From positions 1-8,198 of the forward strand of contig JAHFMK010000018.1 of the NCBI GenBank assembly GCA_023264435.1: a stretch of DNA of 8,198 nucleotides, given 5' to 3'. The notes beneath the pieces were generated by a model that was given only the letters and a program-made list of their open reading frames with translations, was not told where the DNA came from and searched no databases. The DNA is from Candidatus Kaiserbacteria bacterium (GTDB lineage: Bacteria > Patescibacteriota > Minisyncoccia > Phycocordibacterales > UBA918). The position numbers were made by a program, and so were the translations under genes. Position 1 is the first letter of the stretch. The number at the start of each line of letters is the position of its first letter. Shown piece by piece: positions 1 to 6,332 of this stretch.

Positions 1-10
1 ACAAAATAAT

Positions 11-1303
11 ATGCAAACATCATCACACACCCTCAAAGGAAGTACCATTATTAAAAATGATATTCAGTTTGCTACATTAATACTCACGATACGTGCATAT
101 ACCCCATACACACCAGCCGAACACGCACTTCGTCTGGTATATGATGAAGCCATAACTTCTGGAGCAGGAAAGTACACCCGCCAAGACTGGCTTGATGCAC
201 TCGGCATTCTTGGTGCAGACATATCTGTTTCATCAGATGATGGCTTTGTTTCGATGCAACTGCTTTCAATTGATTCAAACCTCGAAAAAACACTAAAACT
301 TTTCTTGACGCTTTGTAGTAACCCTACATTTTCAGAACATGAATTAATTCGCATCAAAACAAACCTTAAAAATAATCTTCTTCTTGCCAAAGAAAATTCA
401 TCAGCACACGCATATCAAATGTTTGCTTCAACAATTTTTAAAAAAAATGATAGACGCACGCAGTATCCGATTGATACCATAATCAAAGAAATTGATACAA
501 TTTCTCGAGCAGATTTACAACGCATTCACCATTCATTATGGAATTATGAATGGAATTATACATGTGGTGGAAATACTGATTCTTGCTCACGTATCGTGCG
601 TACCATAGAAAAAATATTTTCAATGCAAAACGCCACACCTTCGCCCGTATACCAGAGCAGTGCTTCACATACTGTCCCAAAAATTGCTGTTCTTCTCACT
701 GATATTCCGAATAAGCAAAATATTGATTTTAGTATTGGAAATGCATTATCACTCACCCGTACACATCCTGATTTTCCAGCACTTGCACTTGGTTTAAATG
801 TACTTGGTTTGGCTGGAGGTTTTGCGGGACGTCTCATGAGTACGGTACGAGAAAAAGAGGGTCTCACATATGGTATTTATGCTCGTATTGAAGAAACAAC
901 CAAAGATGAGTCTGGTGTCTGGAGAATTAGTACTTTCTTTGCACCAAAAGATGCGATACGTGGTCTTACCTCAACATTTAGGGAAATTACCAACATATGT
1001 GAAAAAGGAATAACCGCAGATGAGTTAAAACGCTTTAAAACTATTATGCATACTCGATTTGCCCTTATCGAAGATTCTCTCATTAAAAAGGTTGCGGAGA
1101 TCCATACACTTAAAAAGATTGGAATTACCGATGAAGCATATACAAAATATAAAACAGACATTCAAACCCTCACTCGTACAGAAGTAGACAGAGCACTACA
1201 TACATATATATATCCGTCTCGCATACTTATAAGTGGAGCGGGTCCAATTACACATGTGGAGAAAGATATTCGCAATATAGAGCAATCATCCAGCTTAAAA
1301 TAA
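11..1303 (+). CDS. M16-family peptidase-like protein, non-catalytic subunit type
   Basis: A 430-residue protein with the two-domain M16 (pitrilysin/processing-peptidase) layout. The N-terminal half (about 7-200) follows the family pattern of beta strand, helix, the LGADISVSSDDGF segment (about 67-79) and the NPTFSEHELIRIK segment (104-116). The zinc motif HxxEH expected near residues 38-45 is absent; the segment reads AEHALRLVYDEA. The C-terminal half has the conserved GGFAGRLMSTVREKEGLTYG stretch (269-288) with the R280/Y287 pair that contacts substrate in the family. In bacterial two-subunit M16B enzymes one chain carries HxxEH and the other the R/Y pair; this looks like the second, so a catalytic partner is expected just upstream, outside the window. 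No signal peptide or membrane segment is visible, so it is probably cytoplasmic. The ATG at 11 fits the family's N-terminus, but the few bases before it contain no in-frame stop, so a start further upstream cannot be excluded. Confidence 0.85.
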   Translation: MQTSSHTLKGSTIIKNDIQFATLILTIRAYTPYTPAEHALRLVYDEAITSGAGKYTRQDWLDALGILGADISVSSDDGFVSMQLLSIDSNLEKTLKLFLTLCSNPTFSEHELIRIKTNLKNNLLLAKENSSAHAYQMFASTIFKKNDRRTQYPIDTIIKEIDTISRADLQRIHHSLWNYEWNYTCGGNTDSCSRIVRTIEKIFSMQNATPSPVYQSSASHTVPKIAVLLTDIPNKQNIDFSIGNALSLTRTHPDFPALALGLNVLGLAGGFAGRLMSTVREKEGLTYGIYARIEETTKDESGVWRISTFFAPKDAIRGLTSTFREITNICEKGITADELKRFKTIMHTRFALIEDSLIKKVAEIHTLKKIGITDEAYTKYKTDIQTLTRTEVDRALHTYIYPSRILISGAGPITHVEKDIRNIEQSSSLK

Positions 1304-1331
1304 ATGACTAGAAAAAAAGTGGCATATCTAG

Positions 1332-1337
1332 TATATT
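1332..1337 (+). promoter_or_regulatory. Candidate -10 box for alaS (leaderless)
   Basis: TATATT (5 of 6 matches to TATAAT) ends 7 nt before the alaS ATG, so transcription would start at or next to the A of the start codon. There is no Shine-Dalgarno sequence in the 41-nt gap and no good -35 at 16-18 bp. The region is AT-rich, so a chance match is possible. Confidence 0.4.
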
Positions 1338-1344
1338 ATTCAAC

Positions 1345-3288
1345 ATGATTTCAGGAAATGACATTCGAACCAAATATCTTGCATACATGAAACAGCATGG
1401 ACACGTTATTTTGCCATCAGCACCGCTTATTCCAGAAAACGACCCTTCCACACTTTTTACAGGAAGTGGCATGCAACCACTTGTGCCATTTCTCATGGGC
1501 GAAACACATCCAATGGGTGCGCGTTTATCAAATTCACAAAAATGTTTTCGTGCAGAGGATATTGAGGAAGTGGGAGACAACAGACACACTACTTTTTTTG
1601 AAATGCTTGGAAACTGGTCATTGGGAGATTACTTTAAAAATGAACAAATACCATGGATATATCGCTTCCTTATAGAAGAGATTGGTCTTGACCCTGCACG
1701 ATTCTATGTGAGTGCATTTATCGGTGATGAAAAAAATAACATTCCTCGAGATGAGGAATCAGCAAAGTTATGGCAACAATTATTTAAAGAAAAAAACGTG
1801 TCTTCTGAAATTGCTGATATGTACACGGAAGACGAAGCGGGGAAACGTGGAATGCAAGAAGGTGAACGAATTTTTTATTACAATGCAAAGAAAAATTGGT
1901 GGTCACGTGTAGGAGCACCTGAAAAAATGCCTGTGGGAGAAATTGGTGGTCCTGACACAGAAATGTTTTATGATTTTGGTATTCCACATGATGAGAAATA
2001 TGGAAAATTTTGCCACCCAAATTGCGATTGTGGACGATTTATAGAAATTGGAAATAATGTATTTATTGAATACATTAAGTCGCCTGATGGTTCATTTACA
2101 AAACTTCCAAAGCAAAATGTTGATTTTGGAGGCGGGCTTGAACGTATCACTGCAGCTGCAAACAACAACGCTGATGTATTTACCATTGATTTACTTCATC
2201 ATGTTATTAAGAATATCGAGGAGTTGTCGGGTACACAATATGACAAGTACACACATGCATATCGTGTTGTTGCAGATCATATTCGTGGTGCCGTATTTAT
2301 GATAAGTGAGGGTATATATCCAAGTAATACTGAGCAAGGATACTTTACTCGTCGCCTTCTTCGTCGAGCAGTACGTTATGCCGATATTATTGGTATTCCA
2401 CAAAATGAACTGAAACTACTCGCAAAAAGTGTTGTTGATACATACAAAGACCATTATACAAAAATTGCTGAACATGAATCTGACATTATCGATGTCATCC
2501 ATGATGAAGAAGTACAATTTCGAAAAACACTTGATAATGGGCTCAAAGAATTCAATAAAATCGCTATCAGACTAACAGTTCCTGTTATACGAGAAGGGAA
2601 TACAATAATTAAAGATTCAAAAAAATCTGTGTCACAAGAGAAGTTCATTACAGGAGAACATGCGTTTAATCTCTTTACGACATACGGTTTTCCTATTGAG
2701 CTCACTGTTGAGATTGCAAAAGAACGTGGTATGACTGTTGCACTTGATGAATTTAATATTTGTATGGAAAAACATCGGGAACGTTCACGTGCTGGTTCTG
2801 AGCAAAAGTTTAAAGGTGGACTTGCTGATAATTCTGAAAAAGTTGTTATGTATCACACCGCAACACATTTGCTTCTTGCTGGTCTACGTAACGAGCTTGG
2901 TAATGATGTTCATCAGGCTGGTTCAAATATTACAAACGAGCGTTTGCGTTTTGACTTTACGTATCCAGAAAAAATATCCCCCGAGGTACTCAAAAAGGTT
3001 GAGGCGTATGTGAATACTGCGATCCAGAAAAAAGCTCAGGTTATCATTGAAACCATTTCAAAAAGTGAGGCGGAAAAAGATCCGAGCATTGAGGGAAGTT
3101 TTTGGGAAAAATACCCCGATATCGTAAAGGTGTACACCATCAAAGATGATGATGGTATCGTATATTCTCGTGAGTTATGTGGTGGACCACATGTAGATGA
3201 AACAGGTAGTATCACAGGAACATTTACAATTACCAAAGAAGAGTCATCTGCTCGGGGAGTGCGTCGTATTAAAGCAATACTCACTTGA
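1345..3288 (+). CDS. alaS: Alanyl-tRNA synthetase, short form without C-Ala domain
   Basis: Charges tRNA-Ala with alanine in the cytoplasm (class II synthetase) and clears mischarged Ser/Gly-tRNA-Ala. The N-terminus (IRTKYLAYMKQHGH, PSAPLIP) fits the family from the first residues, which supports the ATG at 1345. Motif 2 lies around 65-92 (QKCFRAEDIEEVG, FFEMLGNWSLGD) and motif 3 at 262-268 (GGGLERI). The tRNA-recognition middle region follows to about 480. The editing domain has both metal-binding motifs, HTATH at 504-508 and CGGPH at 612-616, the latter with Pro where bacterial enzymes usually have Thr. The protein ends at GVRRIKAILT (638-647), exactly where the long form would continue into the coiled-coil and C-Ala domain. 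At 647 residues it is about 230 shorter than the E. coli enzyme (about 875). The usual GPCGPC segment is replaced by GEIGGPDTE (198-206), and a CHPNCDC cluster appears at 223-229. The stop is TGA, which argues against a recoded UGA. Confidence 0.97.
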   Translation: MISGNDIRTKYLAYMKQHGHVILPSAPLIPENDPSTLFTGSGMQPLVPFLMGETHPMGARLSNSQKCFRAEDIEEVGDNRHTTFFEMLGNWSLGDYFKNEQIPWIYRFLIEEIGLDPARFYVSAFIGDEKNNIPRDEESAKLWQQLFKEKNVSSEIADMYTEDEAGKRGMQEGERIFYYNAKKNWWSRVGAPEKMPVGEIGGPDTEMFYDFGIPHDEKYGKFCHPNCDCGRFIEIGNNVFIEYIKSPDGSFTKLPKQNVDFGGGLERITAAANNNADVFTIDLLHHVIKNIEELSGTQYDKYTHAYRVVADHIRGAVFMISEGIYPSNTEQGYFTRRLLRRAVRYADIIGIPQNELKLLAKSVVDTYKDHYTKIAEHESDIIDVIHDEEVQFRKTLDNGLKEFNKIAIRLTVPVIREGNTIIKDSKKSVSQEKFITGEHAFNLFTTYGFPIELTVEIAKERGMTVALDEFNICMEKHRERSRAGSEQKFKGGLADNSEKVVMYHTATHLLLAGLRNELGNDVHQAGSNITNERLRFDFTYPEKISPEVLKKVEAYVNTAIQKKAQVIIETISKSEAEKDPSIEGSFWEKYPDIVKVYTIKDDDGIVYSRELCGGPHVDETGSITGTFTITKEESSARGVRRIKAILT

Positions 3289-3346
3289 TTTCATATTTAC
3301 GTATTCGACGCTGTGTATAGAGTGTCCTTTCGTTATATCATCACGG

Positions 3347-3352
3347 TATACT
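3347..3352 (+). promoter_or_regulatory. Candidate -10 box for the actin-like ATPase gene
   Basis: TATACT (5 of 6 matches) ends 8 nt before the ATG at 3361. A second TATACT overlaps it at 3352-3357 but is too close to the ATG to serve a leaderless start. No Shine-Dalgarno is visible before the ATG, and no good -35 at standard spacing. The 72-nt gap after alaS holds nothing else I can recognise. Confidence 0.4.
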
Positions 3353-3360
3353 ATACTTAT

Positions 3361-4578
3361 ATGTTTTTTCTTGGTAAGAGTACAGAATCTACTCAATACG
3401 CTGCACTTATTGATATTTCCTCAGGTTCGGTTGGTGTTGGTATAATCGAATCAGATCATAAAAAACCTTATCCAAAAATTATTTATGCACATCGTATCCC
3501 AATGCGTCTCGATCATACTGCAAAAAATGGGTCGGTAGAGAGTATCAGACGAGTGAAAGAATCACTCATTTCATCAGCTTTAATGCTTTCAAATGAAGGA
3601 ATTCGAGAACTTACAAATTTTAATAGAAAGGCAACAGTAAGCAATCTTTTTGTTACTTGCTCATCTCCGTGGGCATACACAATTGCTCGAAGTATCAGAT
3701 ATGAAGATGATCAACCTTATAAAATAACAAAATCAATGCTTGATCAGCTTGTACAGAGTGCTGAGGAAGAAATTCTTTCCACTATCCGAGAACACTCAGT
3801 TATACAGTCACAAGAGTTCCAGATAGTGGAAAAAGCAACAGTAGATATTGCAGTAAATGATTACCTTGTATCAAATCCATTGCTCTTAAAGGGTGCTATT
3901 TTGTCGCTTACGCACATTGTTGGACTTATACCAAAGGACATCCTTGAAACTGTAGCAGACATTCAAGAAAATCTATACCAAAATGCACATATCAGAGCTC
4001 ATACCTATATGCTTGTCATCTACTGTGTTTTGCGTGATATTTTTCCAAAAATGCACTCAGTATGTATCATTGATATTACAGAAGAAGCAACAGAATTTGG
4101 TATTATTGAAAATAATCTTCTTGTCGAAAATTCATTTATACAATTTGGACAAGAAACACTTATTCGACAGATATCAAAAGAGACAGGTAGACCAATCATT
4201 GACATTACCACAGATATTCAAGATATAGTTTCACGTTCACCAATTAATTTAGATTCATTCAAAGATCAAATTGAACTATTCGAGGAAAAACTTCGTGAGA
4301 AAATTACTGAGATACTTGAACGAAGGTCACTCCCTGAAAATATCATACTCACATCAAACACTGCTTCAGTACTTTTTTTCAAAGGAATACTTGAGAATAC
4401 TATTTCAAAATGTACAAATACCGTTTGCGCCATAACGATCATTGAACCAACGCTTATTAATAAAATAGCATATGAGATTGATGATATACGTAAGGACATT
4501 TATCTTTCACTTGCTGCTCGTTTTTTCCACAAACTTAATGGTTGTGCAGAGATGGATATTAACCAAACAGGTATATAA
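3361..4578 (+). CDS. Actin-like ATPase of the FtsA/PilM type
   Basis: A 405-residue cytoplasmic protein without signal peptide or membrane segment. The phosphate-1-like motif of the actin/Hsp70 fold is at about 14-29 (AALIDISSGSVGVGII), after a short MFFLGK lead typical of PilM-like proteins. A phosphate-2-like motif is at about 235-249 (CIIDITEEATEFGII), followed by LLVENSFIQFGQETLIRQI, which resembles the FtsA/PilM pattern. The adenosine-motif position (about 327-341, IILTSNTASVLFF) lacks the usual GG, so nucleotide binding may be altered. The C-terminus lacks an obvious amphipathic membrane helix like that of FtsA, which makes a PilM-like role more likely than classical FtsA. ATG 3361 is preferred over an in-frame GTG at 3313 because the fold begins there and a -10 box lies just upstream. 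It is followed after 7 nt by a membrane-anchored partner candidate. The exact function is unknown; the family assignment is from motif reading and divergent sequence. Confidence 0.65.
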   Translation: MFFLGKSTESTQYAALIDISSGSVGVGIIESDHKKPYPKIIYAHRIPMRLDHTAKNGSVESIRRVKESLISSALMLSNEGIRELTNFNRKATVSNLFVTCSSPWAYTIARSIRYEDDQPYKITKSMLDQLVQSAEEEILSTIREHSVIQSQEFQIVEKATVDIAVNDYLVSNPLLLKGAILSLTHIVGLIPKDILETVADIQENLYQNAHIRAHTYMLVIYCVLRDIFPKMHSVCIIDITEEATEFGIIENNLLVENSFIQFGQETLIRQISKETGRPIIDITTDIQDIVSRSPINLDSFKDQIELFEEKLREKITEILERRSLPENIILTSNTASVLFFKGILENTISKCTNTVCAITIIEPTLINKIAYEIDDIRKDIYLSLAARFFHKLNGCAEMDINQTGI

Positions 4579-4579
4579 T
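4574..4579 (+). promoter_or_regulatory. Consensus -10 box overlapping the upstream stop codon
   Basis: A perfect TATAAT ends 6 nt before the ATG at 4586, and its internal TAA is the stop codon of the preceding ATPase gene. There is no Shine-Dalgarno. The placement suits a leaderless transcript of the downstream gene. No -35 is evident at 17 bp (GATGGA). Confidence 0.5.
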
Positions 4580-4585
4580 ATAACT

Positions 4586-5917
4586 ATGCCAAAAAAATGG
4601 AATCTACAAGATATTCGACCAGCAGGTACCACTATAACTCCTACACGGATGACACCAGTAAGACAATTACAAGGTGATATCGTTAATCATAATCCTCGCA
4701 CTGTACAACAAAAGGAAACTGTTCTTGATTCTGATTTAGAAACCATCGATATCATTGATGGAAATGCCTCCAAGCGTAAACGAGTCATTGTGACCACTAT
4801 CATTTCACTTTTGATTATCGGACTTGGATATATTGTTAATATTTTCTTGAGCGGTGCGGATGTAGTTATACATCCAAAGACAAAAGAAATTTCAATGCAA
4901 TCAGAAATTACGACCTATCGAGAACCGCAACCAAACCAACTAAGTTTCGAAATATTAACACTCGAAGCAACATCAGAGAAACAAGTAAAAGCTTCAGGTA
5001 AAGAAACAGTATCAGAACATGCTCATGGAAAAATCTTTGTGTACAATACAAAAAATACTTCACCGCAACGACTCATAACCAATACACGATTCGAGGATGG
5101 AGAAGGACACATATTTAGAATAAAGGATTCAATTAATGTCCCCGGTGCAACAAGCGATGGGAAAGGTGGTTTTATTCCTGGAAAAATCTCAGCTGATGTG
5201 TATGCTGATGAACCAGGTGATCAATTCAACATAAAACCATCACGATTCACGCTTCCAGGACTTAAAGGTTCTGATCAATTTGAAAATGTATATGCTGAAT
5301 CAACCTCTGATTTTAGTGGTGGTTTTAGTGGAGAAAAATACATCATAAATGATGCAGAGCTCCAGACTGCACTGCAACAACTTCATCTTGAACTTCGAGA
5401 TACCCTCCTTGCACAATATAAGGAGAAAATTCCTGCTGGATTTGTATTATATGAAAGTACAATTTCATTTGTATATAATTCACTTCCATCAACTAACTAC
5501 GGTGATTCGCTTGCTACAATTAAAGAACGAGCAGTATTGCAAGTGCCTATTTTTAAAGAAGATGAATTTTCACATTTTATTGCCTCACAAGCAATTCCTG
5601 ATTATACAGATGAACCAATACATATCCTTGATCCGCACACACTAACAGTGGCATATACCGATCAATCAGTTTTACAAACGGACATATCGCAGTCGCCAAC
5701 CTTAAATTTCACTATAACTGGAAATACAAAACTCATATGGGATTTTGATGCAGAAAAATTAAAGAGTGAACTTTCTGGTATCAGTAAGAACGAGGCAACC
5801 ACCGTATTTGCAAATTATCGGTCAATCGACAATGGTAAGTCAGAAGTTAGACCATTTTGGTCCACAAAATTTCCTAGTAATACAAAGGAAATATCAGTTA
5901 CTACTGTTATTGAATAA
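4586..5917 (+). CDS. Bitopic membrane protein with baseplate-J-like extracytoplasmic region
   Basis: A 443-residue protein with three parts. Residues 1-66 are a polar cytoplasmic tail ending in KRKR (63-66). Residues about 67-90 form one hydrophobic transmembrane helix. Residues 91-443 lie outside the membrane; the positive charges before the helix predict this orientation. The outer part begins ADVVIHPKTKEI (91-102), then a segment resembling Patescibacterial proteins annotated as baseplate J/gp47-like: GKIFVYNTKNTSPQRLI (148-164), TRFEDGEGHIFRI (167-179), VYADEPGDQFNI (205-216), GLKGSDQFENVYA (225-237) and GGFSGE (245-250). The name reflects sequence resemblance only; nothing here suggests a phage. 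An in-frame ATG at 4472 would add 38 residues but lies inside the upstream gene; ATG 4586 is preferred because of spacing and the TATAAT box. Its neighbour is an FtsA/PilM-like ATPase, so the two may form an envelope complex resembling PilM-PilN, which is inference. Function unknown. Confidence 0.65.
   Translation: MPKKWNLQDIRPAGTTITPTRMTPVRQLQGDIVNHNPRTVQQKETVLDSDLETIDIIDGNASKRKRVIVTTIISLLIIGLGYIVNIFLSGADVVIHPKTKEISMQSEITTYREPQPNQLSFEILTLEATSEKQVKASGKETVSEHAHGKIFVYNTKNTSPQRLITNTRFEDGEGHIFRIKDSINVPGATSDGKGGFIPGKISADVYADEPGDQFNIKPSRFTLPGLKGSDQFENVYAESTSDFSGGFSGEKYIINDAELQTALQQLHLELRDTLLAQYKEKIPAGFVLYESTISFVYNSLPSTNYGDSLATIKERAVLQVPIFKEDEFSHFIASQAIPDYTDEPIHILDPHTLTVAYTDQSVLQTDISQSPTLNFTITGNTKLIWDFDAEKLKSELSGISKNEATTVFANYRSIDNGKSEVRPFWSTKFPSNTKEISVTTVIE
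4784..4855 (+). other. Transmembrane helix coding segment
   Basis: Codes for about residues 67-90 of the baseplate-J-like protein: a run of I, L, V, T and G with no charged residue, preceded by KRKR. It is the only strongly hydrophobic segment of that protein, so the topology is single-pass with the N-terminus inside. Confidence 0.75.
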
Positions 5918-5945
5918 TAAAAATAATATGAAGCAAATAGTCCTA

Positions 5946-5974
5946 TTGACGAATTTTCAATACTCTGCTAAACT
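5946..5974 (+). promoter_or_regulatory. Promoter of the infA ribosomal cluster
   Basis: TTGACG (5946-5951) is followed after 17 bp by TAAACT (5969-5974), which is preceded by TGC, an extended -10 element. The expected transcription start is near 5981, only 3-6 nt before the infA start, which would leave almost no leader. It is the one place in the window with a good -35, correct spacing and extended -10 together, and it lies in the 66-nt gap that separates the envelope pair from the ribosomal genes. Confidence 0.6.
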
Positions 5975-5986
5975 ACTACTCGTTTG

Positions 5987-6208
5987 ATGCAGGATAAATC
6001 AGACAAAGATAATCTCGTCTATGGCACCGTAGAGGAGGCGCTCCCAAATGCGCTTTTTCGCGTTATACTTGACGGTGACGAAAAGCCAATAATTGCTTAC
6101 CTTGCTGGCAAAATGCGGAAATTTAAAATTCGTGTTTTGGTTGGAGATAGGGTTGGTGTTGTTCCTGAACCATATGGAGGTAAAGCACGTATCGCTAAAC
6201 GTATTTAA
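5987..6208 (+). CDS. infA: Translation initiation factor IF-1
   Basis: A 73-residue single OB-fold (S1-like) protein that binds the A site of the 30S subunit during initiation. The family pattern is clear: YGTVEEALPNALFRVIL (12-28), AYLAGKMRKFKIRVLVGDRV (38-57) and a C-terminal GGKARIAKRI (64-73). Length matches the usual 71-73. ATG 5987 is chosen; a TTG directly before it (5984) could start one codon earlier. There is no Shine-Dalgarno, and the predicted transcription start is only a few bases upstream. rpmJ follows after 6 nt. The gene upstream is the baseplate-J-like protein and not map, adk or secY as in many bacteria. Confidence 0.97.
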   Translation: MQDKSDKDNLVYGTVEEALPNALFRVILDGDEKPIIAYLAGKMRKFKIRVLVGDRVGVVPEPYGGKARIAKRI

Positions 6209-6214
6209 ATAATT

Positions 6215-6331
6215 ATGAAAGTACGATCATCAGTAAAAAAAATTAGTCCTGAAGATAAAATCGTTCGAAGACGTGGACGAATTTATATAATTAATAAGAA
6301 GAAACCAAGAAATAAACAACGACAAGGATAA
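6215..6331 (+). CDS. rpmJ: 50S ribosomal protein L36, zinc-free form
   Basis: A 38-residue protein of exactly the usual L36 length. It starts MKVRSSVKKI and ends with the conserved KQRQG, between infA and rpsM as expected. The zinc ligands of the C+ form (CxxC near 11-14, a Cys near 27 and a His near 33) are all absent: the CxxC position reads SPED and the protein has no cysteine or histidine at all. It is therefore a C- (zinc-independent) L36. L36 binds 23S rRNA in the large subunit. The gene sits 6 nt after infA and 1 nt before rpsM, so translation is probably coupled in one mRNA. Confidence 0.95.
   Translation: MKVRSSVKKISPEDKIVRRRGRIYIINKKKPRNKQRQG
6324..6328 (+). promoter_or_regulatory. 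Shine-Dalgarno site of rpsM
   Basis: AAGGA lies 4 nt before the rpsM ATG at 6333, inside the last codons of rpmJ. It is the only convincing ribosome binding site I found among the starts in this window, and it occurs where the genes are most tightly packed. The spacing is on the short side. Confidence 0.5.
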
Positions 6332-6332
6332 T

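Noticed and set aside
1307..1332. Inverted repeat ACTAGA/TCTAGT with a 14-nt loop before alaS, as a terminator or operator
   Set aside because: Only 6 bp, AT-rich stem, no T-run after it; too weak to call, although it does abut the -10 box.
3286..3288. TGA at the end of alaS as a recoded Gly codon (Gracilibacteria/SR1 code)
   Set aside because: Reading through gives no C-Ala-like sequence, and the frame ends exactly at the known domain border, so TGA acts as a stop.
3313..3360. GTG start at 3313 for the actin-like ATPase
   Set aside because: The 16 extra residues have no family match, and the -10-like boxes at 3347-3357 lie downstream of the GTG; ATG 3361 fits the fold start.
4472..4585. 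N-terminal extension of the baseplate-J-like protein from an in-frame ATG at 4472
   Set aside because: The 38 extra codons lie inside the ATPase gene and look like its out-of-frame shadow; ATG 4586 has a TATAAT box and normal gene spacing.
4586..5917. Phage or contractile-injection-system remnant, suggested by the baseplate-J-like region
   Set aside because: No tail, sheath, tube or capsid genes are near; the protein has a transmembrane anchor and sits among housekeeping genes with the same base composition.
5928..5987. A 19-codon reading frame starting MKQIVLLTN whose TGA overlaps the infA ATG (TGATG), as a leader peptide with coupled translation
   Set aside because: It runs through the -35/-10 promoter of infA, so a message from that promoter would not contain it. 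It has no Shine-Dalgarno and is short enough to arise by chance.
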